DNA of 30,395 nucleotides from SpSt-28 sp044343155 (GTDB taxonomy: Archaea > Aenigmatarchaeota > Aenigmatarchaeia > CG10238-14 > SpSt-28), in assembly GCA_044343155.1 (NCBI GenBank), contig JAVZSS010000005.1:1-30395 (forward strand), read 5' to 3'. This document shows positions 22,843-30,236 of this stretch, one piece after another. A program made the position numbers and the translations under genes. The notes beneath the pieces were generated by a model. The model was not told the origin of the DNA, searched no databases, and saw only the letters and a program-made list of their open reading frames with translations. How positions within the stretch are numbered: the first letter of the stretch is position 1; each line of letters starts with the position of its first letter.

Positions 22843-23602
22843 GACTTTCTGAAATTATAGCTATATCAATTTTTCTTCTTATAATTTCCTTAGCTAATTC
22901 TTCAAAAGAAGGATGAGAATTAATAGGAATATGAACATCAATAAATTTTTTCGTGCTCACATTATATTTAACATTAGAAAAATGGGAATGAATAAAACCA
23001 AAATCTTTAACCATATCAAAAATCTTTCCATAATCTATTTTTCCATTTCCCCTAACAAATAAATGTGCAAAATCTATGCATATAGTAAAATTTTTGGATT
23101 TAATTCTTTTTTTTAACTCAAGTAATTCCTCCAATCCAGCAAATTGGCTTTCTTTTGCCATTGTTTCGTAAGCCAGCTTAACTTTTTTAATTTTTAGTTT
23201 TTCCATCTGTTCTAAAATTTTATTAGTTATGTCTTCCATTTTTTCTAAAGCTTCTTCTTTTGTTAATTTCCCATAATATGCTGCATGAACCACAACAAAC
23301 TCTGCTTCTAAAATATTAGCAATTTTTAAACTATCTACAATTCTTTTTATAGAAGCCTCAACTTTTTTTCTTTCTTCGGAAAGCAAATTTATAAAATATG
23401 GCGCATGAATACTAAGTTTTATACCATAATCCTTAGCTATTCTCCCTATTCTTTCCGCATCCTTTTCTTTAATATATATATTTCTAACAAATTCTATTTC
23501 TTGTGCATTTAATCCTAGTTCTACTAATCTTTCGAAAGAGCCTTCTGTTGTTGAATTTTTAGCAGTAATACAATTTCCACCAGGGCCTAAATATATTTTC
23601 AT
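22778..23602 (-). CDS. nfo: Endonuclease IV-family AP endonuclease
   Basis: Repairs abasic sites; zinc-dependent TIM barrel. 274 residues. Metal ligands of the family can be placed: H66 (SIHAPY), H106 (VVHAAYYG), E146 (AYETMAK), D177 and H180 (IDFAHLF), H205 or H207 (IHSHFSN), D222 and H224 (FIDVHIP) and E252 (ISESP). N-terminus MKIYLGPGGNC reads like other archaeal members. Divergent from an unknown operon over 57 bases; its 3' end overlaps the HExxH gene by 65 bases. Confidence 0.92.
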   Translation of the reverse strand: MKIYLGPGGNCITAKNSTTEGSFERLVELGLNAQEIEFVRNIYIKEKDAERIGRIAKDYGIKLSIHAPYFINLLSEERKKVEASIKRIVDSLKIANILEAEFVVVHAAYYGKLTKEEALEKMEDITNKILEQMEKLKIKKVKLAYETMAKESQFAGLEELLELKKRIKSKNFTICIDFAHLFVRGNGKIDYGKIFDMVKDFGFIHSHFSNVKYNVSTKKFIDVHIPINSHPSFEELAKEIIRRKIDIAIISESPKLELDSLKMKNTFEKLGYKF

Positions 23603-23659
23603 AGATTTTTTTACTACGAAATAATAAAAGTATTTAAGCTTTTCTTTACATTAAAGTTT

Positions 23660-23992
23660 ATGGCAGATTGGAAAGAAAATCTGCAACCTGAAATAAAAGA
23701 GGTTTTGAAAGAAGTTTTAGAAAGAGCTAGTTATCATAGATATGCATATACTCAAGCAGACGATGTAAGAATAGCTCAACTATGGGTTGCTATAGCCCAA
23801 CTAGCAAAAGAATTAAAAGAAATCAAAGAAACTCTTGGAAAAGTTGAGCAACCATTTAGAGTAATAGTTGAAGTAGGAGAGGCGGAAAAAAGAAAAGCTA
23901 TAGAAAGAATAGTGGAAGAAATTTTGAGACCAGCAGACGAAGAAACTAGAAAAGCTACAAAGAAATTAGTAGATACATTAATGAAATTCTAG
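23660..23992 (+). CDS. Helical protein of unknown function (110 residues)
   Basis: Almost wholly helical by composition. Residues 1-22 are amphipathic (MADWKENLQPEIKEVLKEVL), 23-64 hold ASYHRYAYTQADDVRIAQLW and a heptad-like AIAQLAKELKEIKETLG, and 75-110 form another charged helix. A short strand (FRVIVEVGE) lies between. No catalytic motif is visible. One base separates it from the next gene, so the two proteins are probably made together and may form a complex. TATA-like GTATTTAAGCTT lies 21-32 bases before the ATG. Confidence 0.65.
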   Translation: MADWKENLQPEIKEVLKEVLERASYHRYAYTQADDVRIAQLWVAIAQLAKELKEIKETLGKVEQPFRVIVEVGEAEKRKAIERIVEEILRPADEETRKATKKLVDTLMKF

Positions 23993-23993
23993 A

Positions 23994-24299
23994 ATGAAAG
24001 AAAAAATAGAAATAGTAATAAAAGATGGATATTGCCTTATTTTGTTTAGAGGTAGCTGTTATAGGATAGATTGTTTATATTTGGATAAAATATTAGAAAA
24101 AATAGAAAACATTAAGAAAAAACATAGAGAAATACAAAAAAATCTGATAAGAGAAGCTGCCTCACTAGGAGTTATACCTATACTAATAACTACTGGTGGA
24201 AAAAACTTGCTTGAGGAAGAATTTTATAGAGAGATAGAAAAAGTGCTTAAGAGATACTCCAAGGATAGAAACCGCACTTTGGAGGAATATTTAAAATAA
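23994..24299 (+). CDS. Unknown small protein, partner of the upstream gene (101 residues)
   Basis: Begins with a strand pair (EIVIKDGYCLILFRGSCYRI) carrying three cysteines (14, 22, 27). A long charged coiled-coil-like helix follows (LDKILEKIENIKKKHREIQK), then a hydrophobic strand (LGVIPILITTGG) and a basic C-terminal helix. No recognised family. Starts 1 base after the 110-residue gene, so translation is coupled. It ends 47 bases before the exonuclease gene, which has its own AT-rich upstream region. Confidence 0.65.
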   Translation: MKEKIEIVIKDGYCLILFRGSCYRIDCLYLDKILEKIENIKKKHREIQKNLIREAASLGVIPILITTGGKNLLEEEFYREIEKVLKRYSKDRNRTLEEYLK

Positions 24300-24346
24300 T
24301 TTAAGAAATCAATTAAATATTTTTTACTTGACAACAATAATAAAGT

Positions 24347-24886
24347 ATGACGGTTTACCTAGATATAGAAACAACAAATTTGTATGCTGATATAGGATCA
24401 GTTATAGTAATTGGTTTAATTGTAAATGGGGAAGAAAAATTCTTTTTTGTAGATTCTCCTAAAATGGAAAAAAATGTATTAGAAAGTTTTTTAGACTTTT
24501 TGAAGGAAATTAAAAACGATAAAATATATATTTGGAATTCTGATTTTGATATTCCATTTTTATTAACAAGATGTTTAAAATTTGGTTTGGATGTATCTAT
24601 ATTTAATTCGCTTAAGATAATAGACCTTCTAAAATTTGCAAGAGAAAAATTAAGACTTTCTAGTAATAGTTTAGAAAATATAAGCTTGTTTTTTGGTTTG
24701 GAAAAAAATCTAGAATTGAAAGGAAAGGACATTTTAATGTTGTATCAAGAATATTTAGAAGGAAAGTTAGAAAATAGAGATAAAATTATAGAACATTGTA
24801 GAGATGATTTACAAAGACTCAAAGAGTTACATCAAATTTTCAAAGTAGTTTCTGATGAATGGGAAAAAAGTAGATACTTATACTAA
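24347..24886 (+). CDS. DEDD-family 3'-5' exonuclease
   Basis: 179 residues, a bare exonuclease domain. Motif I is YLDIETT (D6, E8). Motif II is WNSDFDIPFLLTR (D66 or D68). Motif III is HCRDDLQRLKEL (H150 and D154). The shape resembles the YprB-like RNase H-fold exonucleases. It could trim DNA or RNA. The last 4 bases overlap the convergent enolase-like gene. No helicase or polymerase is attached. Confidence 0.85.
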   Translation: MTVYLDIETTNLYADIGSVIVIGLIVNGEEKFFFVDSPKMEKNVLESFLDFLKEIKNDKIYIWNSDFDIPFLLTRCLKFGLDVSIFNSLKIIDLLKFAREKLRLSSNSLENISLFFGLEKNLELKGKDILMLYQEYLEGKLENRDKIIEHCRDDLQRLKELHQIFKVVSDEWEKSRYLY

Positions 24887-26022
24887 ATTTTTTCCTCTAT
24901 TCTTATCATTTCATTTATTTTTACTATTCTTTCTCCAGAAATACCCAATTTAAAATAATCTGCATTCAATCCCACAGCTAAATGAGATAAAATAGTATCA
25001 TCCGTTTCACCACTTCTATGAGATATTACAACTTTAAGATTGTTTTTTCTTGCCTCCTCTACAAATTTTATTGTGTCTGTTACTGTGCCTATTTGATTTG
25101 GTTTAACTAAAACTGCATTCGTGGCTTTTATATCCAATCCCATTTTCAATCTATTAACATTTGTTGCATAAAGATCATCGCCAACAACCAAACCTCTTAC
25201 ATTTTTGGTTAAAACAGAAAAACTTACAAAATCGTCTTGATGGAAAGGATCTTCAACATAGAATATCTTAAATTCTCTAATTAATGAATCAATATATTCT
25301 AATTGCTGCATTGTAGACAAAACTTTATCTCTATAAACATACATTTCTCCATTCCAAAGATTACTGGCTGCTACATCTAACCCTAATACTAAATTTTCTG
25401 TTTTTATTTCTCTAAGAATTTGAAGCATTTCTTCTGTTTTTAAATTTGTAATCCAAGCAGACTCTATGTTTTTTCCAAATTTAAAGCTCTTATCTTTTTT
25501 ACTTAAATATTCTCCAAGCTTTAAATACAGATTAGAAATTTCTTCAATAGACTCTCTAAAAGATTCTTGATGTAAAGGTAGAACTAAAAATTCTTGAATA
25601 TCACTTTGGCCTTTCCATCCACCAGCTACATTACAAACAGGCTTAGGTATTGTTGGTTTTGAAGTCAAATACTGATATACTTCAACTCCCTCCTCAGCAG
25701 CAAAAGCCTTCAGAAAAGCTAAAGAAATTCCTAAACTTAAATTCCCACCAATTTTTCTAAAATCTGAAGTAGTATCTATTGAATGTAGTAAAATATCAAC
25801 CTCTTCTTGATTTCTAAAATTATCAATAAAATATTTTTTTATGTGGGAAAAAACAGAAAAAAGTTCATCTACATCTTTATACACAACTTCATATTTACTT
25901 TTACTTGTTCCAAAAGGTACTGAAGAATAAAATTTACCCTTTTTTGTAATTACTTCAACCTCTATTGTTTGTTTTGAATTTGTAGCAAAAACCTTTCTTA
26001 TCTTTATATCTTCAACTTTCAT
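24883..26022 (-). CDS. Divergent enolase-superfamily protein
   Basis: 379 residues against about 420-430 for normal enolase. Metal ligands D216, E257 (YVEDPF) and D282 (GDDLYATN), the catalytic lysines K307 (VLVKPNQIGT) and K358 (FKLG), and SHRSGETDD (334-342) are conserved. Three active-site loops differ: the SRGNPT loop is reduced (FATNSKQT), the GGxHAGN loop with its histidine reads GGWKGQSD (134-141), and GDEGGFAP is replaced by FGKNIESAW. QEF (143-145) survives. It could be the only enolase, with altered chemistry, or an enolase-like paralogue. It follows the prepilin peptidase gene after 16 bases. Confidence 0.8.
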   Translation of the reverse strand: MKVEDIKIRKVFATNSKQTIEVEVITKKGKFYSSVPFGTSKSKYEVVYKDVDELFSVFSHIKKYFIDNFRNQEEVDILLHSIDTTSDFRKIGGNLSLGISLAFLKAFAAEEGVEVYQYLTSKPTIPKPVCNVAGGWKGQSDIQEFLVLPLHQESFRESIEEISNLYLKLGEYLSKKDKSFKFGKNIESAWITNLKTEEMLQILREIKTENLVLGLDVAASNLWNGEMYVYRDKVLSTMQQLEYIDSLIREFKIFYVEDPFHQDDFVSFSVLTKNVRGLVVGDDLYATNVNRLKMGLDIKATNAVLVKPNQIGTVTDTIKFVEEARKNNLKVVISHRSGETDDTILSHLAVGLNADYFKLGISGERIVKINEMIRIEEKI

Positions 26023-26038
26023 TAATTAGTTACTTTAC

Positions 26039-26875
26039 TTACAATAAAAAGAAAAATATTCTCAAAATATGGAAGTATAGATTGCCATAGAGTAGAGTTA
26101 TTACTAAAGAAATAAGAAATACTGGAGAAAAAGCAACGCCATTTTTTATGTATACATACTTTTTTCCACTCCTTTTTATTCTTTCTATACATTCTTTATC
26201 TATACCATCCCATCTTTTGCTTTCAAGAAGAACATCTCCAGGTTTAAGATTCTTAACTAAAATCTTTTTTATAAGTATTTTTTCACAAGACTTTAAATAA
26301 AACAAAAGAAGTGTTAAAAATAGTGAAAATGTTAAAATAAAAATAGCTGGTTTTATTAAAAATTGATTAAAAAATAAGAAAGAAATAGAAAGAAAAACAA
26401 TTAAAGTAATTATAATCAAAAAAATGTTTTTAACGAAATTTTTTTTAACACTTAAAATAAAGAAATTTTTAGCTTTTTTGTCCCTCAGAAACTTAGGAAG
26501 CATATAAATAGGTATATAAAAAGCCCCAACTATTATTACATTAGTAAAAAAATCTAATTGGGAATAAATTAAAAAAGATTTTGGAATTTTAAAAAATAGA
26601 TAAAAACTTGAAGCCGCTAAAAGAAAAGAATCACCTAAACCCCATTGACCAAAAAAATACATAAGAAAACCAATTAAAGAAATAGTTAAAGAAATAAAAA
26701 AATTGTTTAGAAAATTATTGAAATTGTTTAAATAACCATAAAAGAAAAAAAGAAATAACGCCAATGCTAAAAAGATATAAGCGAAAAGATCCGGAATTTC
26801 TGTTGTTTTTAAATCATAATAGGAAGCATACACTAGTCCCAAAAATAATATGATTAATGAAATTAACTCTATCAT
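26039..26875 (-). CDS. Type IV prepilin peptidase (A24 family)
   Basis: 278 residues with about seven or eight hydrophobic segments. Catalytic aspartates are D21 in ASYYDLKTTEIPD and D82 in the GxGD motif GLGD (79-82). This aspartic protease cuts class III signal peptides of archaeal pilins and archaellins. A charged cytosolic patch between late helices (VKNLKPGDVLLESKRWDG) resembles that of EppA-type members. It follows uS14 after 4 bases, where uS8 would normally stand. The pilin-like protein at 2608-3000 is a candidate substrate. Confidence 0.88.
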   Translation of the reverse strand: MIELISLIILFLGLVYASYYDLKTTEIPDLFAYIFLALALFLFFFYGYLNNFNNFLNNFFISLTISLIGFLMYFFGQWGLGDSFLLAASSFYLFFKIPKSFLIYSQLDFFTNVIIVGAFYIPIYMLPKFLRDKKAKNFFILSVKKNFVKNIFLIIITLIVFLSISFLFFNQFLIKPAIFILTFSLFLTLLLFYLKSCEKILIKKILVKNLKPGDVLLESKRWDGIDKECIERIKRSGKKYVYIKNGVAFSPVFLISLVITLLYGNLYFHILRIFFFLL

Positions 26876-26879
26876 AATT

Positions 26880-27035
26880 TTAACTGTATTTTTTAAATCC
26901 TATTTCTTCGGCTACTTCCCTAAAACATTTCCTACACAAGTTTAATCCATATTTTCTAATTACCCCTCTTGTAGAATTACATCTTTTACATCTGTGAGTA
27001 ATTTTACCAAATTTTCTTTGTTTCAACTTATCCAC
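26880..27035 (-). CDS. rps14: Ribosomal protein uS14, zinc-binding form
   Basis: 51 residues, typical for archaea: MDKLKQRKFGKITHRCKRC, then RGVIRKYGLNLCRKCFREVA and the end GFKKYS. Zinc ligands C16, C19, C34 and C37. The start is a GTG at 27035, preceded by AGGAG (27046-27042) with a 6-base spacer. A TTG at 27026 is a weaker alternative. It overlaps the 59-residue gene by 8 bases and is 4 bases before the prepilin peptidase gene. Confidence 0.95.
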   Translation of the reverse strand: MDKLKQRKFGKITHRCKRCNSTRGVIRKYGLNLCRKCFREVAEEIGFKKYS

Positions 27036-27207
27036 CTAGCTCTCCTAAAATTTCTAAAGCACTAATGTCTTCAAAATCTTGAATAGTTGGTAAGTTTTCT
27101 AGTATTTTCGAATATACACCCTCAATATCCTTAGAAACTTCGGCTTTTCTTAAAGCAATTCCATTTATCTTTTCCACAAACTCTAACAATTTTTCATCAT
27201 AAAACAT
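27028..27207 (-). CDS. Unknown 59-residue protein between uL5 and uS14
   Basis: ATG at 27207 with the strong ribosome site GGGGAG a few bases upstream. The start lies inside the uL5 end (11-base overlap) and the stop overlaps the uS14 start. The sequence begins MFYDEKLLEFVEKINGIALR and ends DISALEILGELGG; it is acidic and helical. The spc-type ribosomal operon of archaea normally has uL5 followed directly by uS14, so this is an inserted gene. Tight overlaps and good codon continuity argue that it is translated. It could be a lineage-specific ribosome-associated protein. Function is unknown. Confidence 0.65.
   Translation of the reverse strand: MFYDEKLLEFVEKINGIALRKAEVSKDIEGVYSKILENLPTIQDFEDISALEILGELGG
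27042..27046 (-). promoter_or_regulatory. Ribosome binding site of uS14 (AGGAG)
   Basis: AGGAG with a 6-base gap to the GTG at 27035. It lies inside the 3' end of the preceding small gene and decides the GTG start. Confidence 0.6.
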
Positions 27208-27697
27208 TTACTCCCCTCTCCTTAAGCCATTCAATTGTTTCTTCTTTTGTAATCTTATGTTTTTTACCTATATTAGATTTTTTAACTTTTCTCTTTTTAA
27301 CTCTATATCCAGGCCTTTCTAGAGTTACAGTTACATCTAAACCCAAAGTTCCTATTTCGTGATTATATTTAATTCCGGGTAACTCAAAATATTCGGCAAT
27401 ACCAATACTAAAATTTCCATTGTTATCAATCTGTTTTGAAGAAATGGTATATTTTTTAGCTTCAATCACCTTTTTAAAAAATTCTTCCGCATCCTTCTTT
27501 CTTAAAGTTACTTTAACCCCAACAGGTTTACCTTTAGCAATACCAAATGTAGATCTTTTTTTTGATTTTGTTACAACAGGTTTTTTACCAGTTAGCATCT
27601 CTAACATCTTTTTTGCTCTTTCTATTTTATCTAGATCCCCTCCACAACCAACATTAAGGACTACTTTTTCTATTCTTATTTCCCTCATTCTATTCAT
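27197..27697 (-). CDS. rpl5: Ribosomal protein uL5
   Basis: 166 residues from the ATG at 27697. MREIRIEKVVLNVGCGGD, then MLTGKKPVVTKSKKRSTFGI, KYNHEIGTLGLDVTVTLERPG and RVKKRKVKKSNIGKKH are diagnostic. It binds 5S rRNA in the large subunit. A TTG at 27703 and an ATG at 27688 are other possible starts; 27697 overlaps the eS4 stop by 8 bases and has GGGTAG upstream. In the canonical order after eS4. Confidence 0.97.
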   Translation of the reverse strand: MNRMREIRIEKVVLNVGCGGDLDKIERAKKMLEMLTGKKPVVTKSKKRSTFGIAKGKPVGVKVTLRKKDAEEFFKKVIEAKKYTISSKQIDNNGNFSIGIAEYFELPGIKYNHEIGTLGLDVTVTLERPGYRVKKRKVKKSNIGKKHKITKEETIEWLKERGVNVL

Positions 27698-28406
27698 ACT
27701 CAACTACCCTTATTAGAGGCCTTTCTTTGCCAATACAAATTGCATAATCTCTCAAAACTTCAACTTTTCGATCTTCTATTTCACATTCAATTTTTGGTTT
27801 TACATTAAATTTTCCTTCATAAATCTTCATAACTCTACCAATCTTACCACTATTTTGTCCAGAAGTAATTAAAACAAGTACTCCTTCTTCCAATTTTACA
27901 TGCTCCAAAATTTTAAGAGAAGGCAGCTCAATTAATAAAGAATCATGAGTTTTATACTTGTTATCAGTAACAAGAATATTTTTTCCATCATTAAGATTAA
28001 GTTGGATTTTGCCACCTTTAACGCTTTTCTTATCCAAAATCTTAACAATCTTTTTATTGGCTTCATCTCTTTCTATTTCTATAAGTTTTAAACCTTTCTT
28101 ATATGGAATTATTCTATAATATTTATCTATTTTTGGTACGGATATAACATCTAAGAGGCCAACAGGGTATCTCGGATCTTTTCTAACTTTTCCGTCAACT
28201 AGAATTTCTCCTGCTTTAATAATTTTTTTTGCTTCTTTGCCTGTTTCAGCTAGTTTTAAAATATCTCTAACTATAATGGCTAGTGGTATGCACTCATCTT
28301 TTTTATGTGGTCCTGGAGATGGGGAAAAAGTCCAAGTATATCCTCTACTATGGGTAGGCCAATATACTGGTGCTACTAATCTTTTAAGATGTGCCACTCT
28401 TACCAC
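27690..28406 (-). CDS. rps4e: Ribosomal protein eS4
   Basis: 238 residues, normal archaeal length. AHLKRLVAPVYWP at the start, PLAIIVRDILKLAETGKEA (S4-like RNA-binding domain, about 40-95), and a KOW-like stretch GQNSGKIGRVMKIYEG near 185. The start is a GTG at 28406 overlapping uL24 by 23 bases; a second GTG at 28397 (protein beginning AHLKRLV after the Met) is equally possible. Small-subunit protein. Confidence 0.96.
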   Translation of the reverse strand: MVRVAHLKRLVAPVYWPTHSRGYTWTFSPSPGPHKKDECIPLAIIVRDILKLAETGKEAKKIIKAGEILVDGKVRKDPRYPVGLLDVISVPKIDKYYRIIPYKKGLKLIEIERDEANKKIVKILDKKSVKGGKIQLNLNDGKNILVTDNKYKTHDSLLIELPSLKILEHVKLEEGVLVLITSGQNSGKIGRVMKIYEGKFNVKPKIECEIEDRKVEVLRDYAICIGKERPLIRVVEYE

Positions 28407-28761
28407 GCTCCAATATTTTTTGTCTGTATTTATCTTCTAAATTTAAATTTATAATCATTAAATTGCTAGGAGATATAGGAACTAAATATTCTGTTCCAAC
28501 TGTTCTTTTTTTCTTAGCAACATCAACATAAACTTTATATTTCTTAGTATCTATTTTTACAACTTTTCCTATTTTTCCTTTAAATTCCCCCCTCATAATT
28601 TTAACTTCATCCCCCTTCCTAAGAGGAAGACTTCTCCTTTTATATTTTTCCCTTAATTCTTTAGATAAATGAGATGATATCATCTTTCTTCTTATATGCA
28701 AAGGGGCTTCAATCAAAAATTTTCTTTGTTTTCTCGGTTTTTTAGATTTTGGCCTTTTCAT
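28384..28761 (-). CDS. rpl24: Ribosomal protein uL24
   Basis: 125 residues. Basic N-terminus (MKRPKSKKPRKQRKFLIEAP) in the archaeal/eukaryotic style, then HIRRKMISSHLSKELREKY and the KOW motif KGDEVKIMRGEFKGKIGKV (about 49-67). It is an early assembly protein of the large subunit. It follows uL14 after 2 bases and overlaps eS4 by 23 bases. Confidence 0.96.
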   Translation of the reverse strand: MKRPKSKKPRKQRKFLIEAPLHIRRKMISSHLSKELREKYKRRSLPLRKGDEVKIMRGEFKGKIGKVVKIDTKKYKVYVDVAKKKRTVGTEYLVPISPSNLMIINLNLEDKYRQKILERGKSGTS

Positions 28762-28763
28762 TC

Positions 28764-29162
28764 TTAAACCACCATTGATGCTATTTTTCCAATAGAAGAA
28801 AATCTTTCAACAGCTTCTCTAGCCACAGGTCCTCTAATTTCGGTTCCTTTTGGTTCTCCTTCTTCATTTACTATAACTACAGCATTATCCTCAAAAGATA
28901 TTCTAATACCACTAGCTCTCCTATATTCTTTTTTCTGCCTAATTATTACAGCATTGAATATCTGTTTTCTAACCTTAACATCCCCACTCTTAACCACAAC
29001 CTTAACTAAATCTCCTACACCAGCCTTAGGAATTCTTCTTCTTTTTCCTTTATAAGACCTTACGGAAATTATTTGAACAACCTTAGCACCAGTATTATCT
29101 GCACAAACTACATAACTTCCAACATTCAAAGCTTTTGTTACTGAAGAAGATATTCCTTTCAT
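28764..29162 (-). CDS. rpl14: Ribosomal protein uL14
   Basis: 132 residues. NVGSYVVCADNTGAKVVQII (14-33), KGKRRRIPKAGVGDLVKVVVKSG and FEDNAVVIVNEEGEPKGTEIRGPVA are the family signature. The ATG abuts the uS17 stop. Large-subunit protein at the subunit interface. Confidence 0.97.
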   Translation of the reverse strand: MKGISSSVTKALNVGSYVVCADNTGAKVVQIISVRSYKGKRRRIPKAGVGDLVKVVVKSGDVKVRKQIFNAVIIRQKKEYRRASGIRISFEDNAVVIVNEEGEPKGTEIRGPVAREAVERFSSIGKIASMVV

Positions 29163-29489
29163 TTATTCCACCTTCTGAAGTACAACAAATGCCTTAGTTT
29201 TACTCAATTTTCGAGTTTCCCCTATAATTACCTTATCTCCCTCTTTAACATTAATACATGGGGGAAGATGAGCATATAATCTAGAATGTCTTCTTTCATA
29301 TCTTTCATATTTGGGTAAATAATGCGCATATTCAATTTCAATAATTACAGTTTTTTGTGGTTTAACAGAAACTACAATACCTTCAACAAGCTTACCTCTA
29401 ACCTTAATTTTTCCATGCCAAGCACACTTTACATCATTGCACTCTTTTTCTGGTGGCTTTAAATCTATTCCTATGTTTTTAACAGCCAT
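29163..29489 (-). CDS. rps17: Ribosomal protein uS17
   Basis: 108 residues from the ATG at 29489. KNIGIDLKPPEKECNDVKCA (4-23) is the archaeal N-terminal form with two cysteines. WHGKIKVRGKLVEGIVVS and HSRLYAHLPPCINVKEGD follow. Upstream ATG and TTG codons at 29495 and 29498 are in frame, but 29489 matches the family start and has AGGTTGAT upstream. It is the first gene of the ribosomal run here; the usual upstream genes (uL29 and the RNase P protein) are absent. Confidence 0.95.
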   Translation of the reverse strand: MAVKNIGIDLKPPEKECNDVKCAWHGKIKVRGKLVEGIVVSVKPQKTVIIEIEYAHYLPKYERYERRHSRLYAHLPPCINVKEGDKVIIGETRKLSKTKAFVVLQKVE

Positions 29490-29514
29490 ACCCATCAACC
29501 TAATTCTAAGTTTC

Positions 29515-29523
29515 TATTTAAAT
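29515..29523. promoter_or_regulatory. TATA element between uS17 and the nuclease-like gene
   Basis: TATTTAAAT, about 30 bases from both the uS17 start (29489) and the divergent start at 29550. It may serve both directions, with a short leader on each side. Confidence 0.5.
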
Positions 29524-29549
29524 TTTTAACGCTTCTATCAATATATTCT

Positions 29550-29957
29550 ATGATTGAATGGTTTTTGATAACATTTCTTTTCTTTACAACTATATATTTA
29601 TTAATCAAAAACCTAGAATGGAAATTTAAATTTGAAAATAGAGTTAAAAAATACATAGAAGAAATGGAAGAAAAAATTAAAAAAGAAGCCATAGAAAGGA
29701 GTGCAAGGGTTTTGTCAGGAAAAACCATAGAAAAACTTGTACCTATTGTAAAAAAATTTGGGCATGATCCTCATGATGTAAGATGGATTGGAGATCCAAT
29801 AGATTTTATAGTTTTTGATGGTTTATCTATGGGGGAGCCAAAGAATATAACTTTTGTTGAAGTTAAGACAGGTAATTCTAATTTAACCGAAAAAGAGAGA
29901 AAAATTAAAGAAATCGTTGAAAAGAAAAAAATTAAATGGGAAGAATTTAGAATTTGA
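29550..29957 (+). CDS. Membrane-anchored Holliday-junction-resolvase-like endonuclease
   Basis: 135 residues. One N-terminal hydrophobic helix (about 3-20), then a charged coil (30-52), then a PD-(D/E)XK-type core: FGHDPHDVRWIGDPIDFIVF with D82 or D85, and FVEVKTG with E104 and K106. A C-terminal basic helix (LTEKERKIKEIVEKKKIKWE) completes it. The arrangement matches the archaeal family described as distantly related to Holliday junction resolvase (PF10107/COG4741). The DNA substrate and side of the membrane are not known. Confidence 0.82.
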   Translation: MIEWFLITFLFFTTIYLLIKNLEWKFKFENRVKKYIEEMEEKIKKEAIERSARVLSGKTIEKLVPIVKKFGHDPHDVRWIGDPIDFIVFDGLSMGEPKNITFVEVKTGNSNLTEKERKIKEIVEKKKIKWEEFRI

Positions 29958-29977
29958 AATAAAATTTTTGTTAGCAC

Positions 29978-29988
29978 TTATATATTTT
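29978..29988 (+). promoter_or_regulatory. TATA element of the 75-residue zinc protein
   Basis: TTATATATTTT, 16-26 bases before the ATG at 30004. It supports that start over an in-frame ATG at 29917, which lies inside the previous gene. Confidence 0.5.
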
Positions 29989-30003
29989 AAAATCAAAATT
30001 GTT

Positions 30004-30231
30004 ATGAGATATAAGATTTCAGCAACATTCTATGGAAAGTGTGATATTTGTAATAATACTGGCTTGGTTTTCAAAGTTGGAGAAGAAGAAAGTAAAAAGA
30101 TTGTTGTTTTATGTAAAGAGTGTGTAGAAAAATATAAGGATGAAAAAATAAGTGAAATAATTGAAAAATTTGGAAGAGTAGATGAAGAATCTTTCTCAAG
30201 AGGAATATTTAACTTAGAAGAAAAAAACTAA
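30004..30231 (+). CDS. Small four-cysteine zinc protein, unknown
   Basis: 75 residues. YGKCDICNNTG (C13, C16) and VLCKECVEKY (C37, C40) form a probable treble-clef or rubredoxin-like zinc site. An acidic helix follows (KYKDEKISEIIEKFG). The ATG at 30004 is chosen because a TATA element sits upstream and the longer frame overlaps the nuclease gene out of phase. It is 5 bases before the next gene, so they are likely cotranscribed. Function unknown. Confidence 0.7.
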   Translation: MRYKISATFYGKCDICNNTGLVFKVGEEESKKIVVLCKECVEKYKDEKISEIIEKFGRVDEESFSRGIFNLEEKN

Positions 30232-30236
30232 AAAAT

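Noticed and set aside
29917..30003. Longer version of the zinc protein
   Set aside because: It would start inside the nuclease gene and before the TATA element; the zinc protein starts naturally at 30004.
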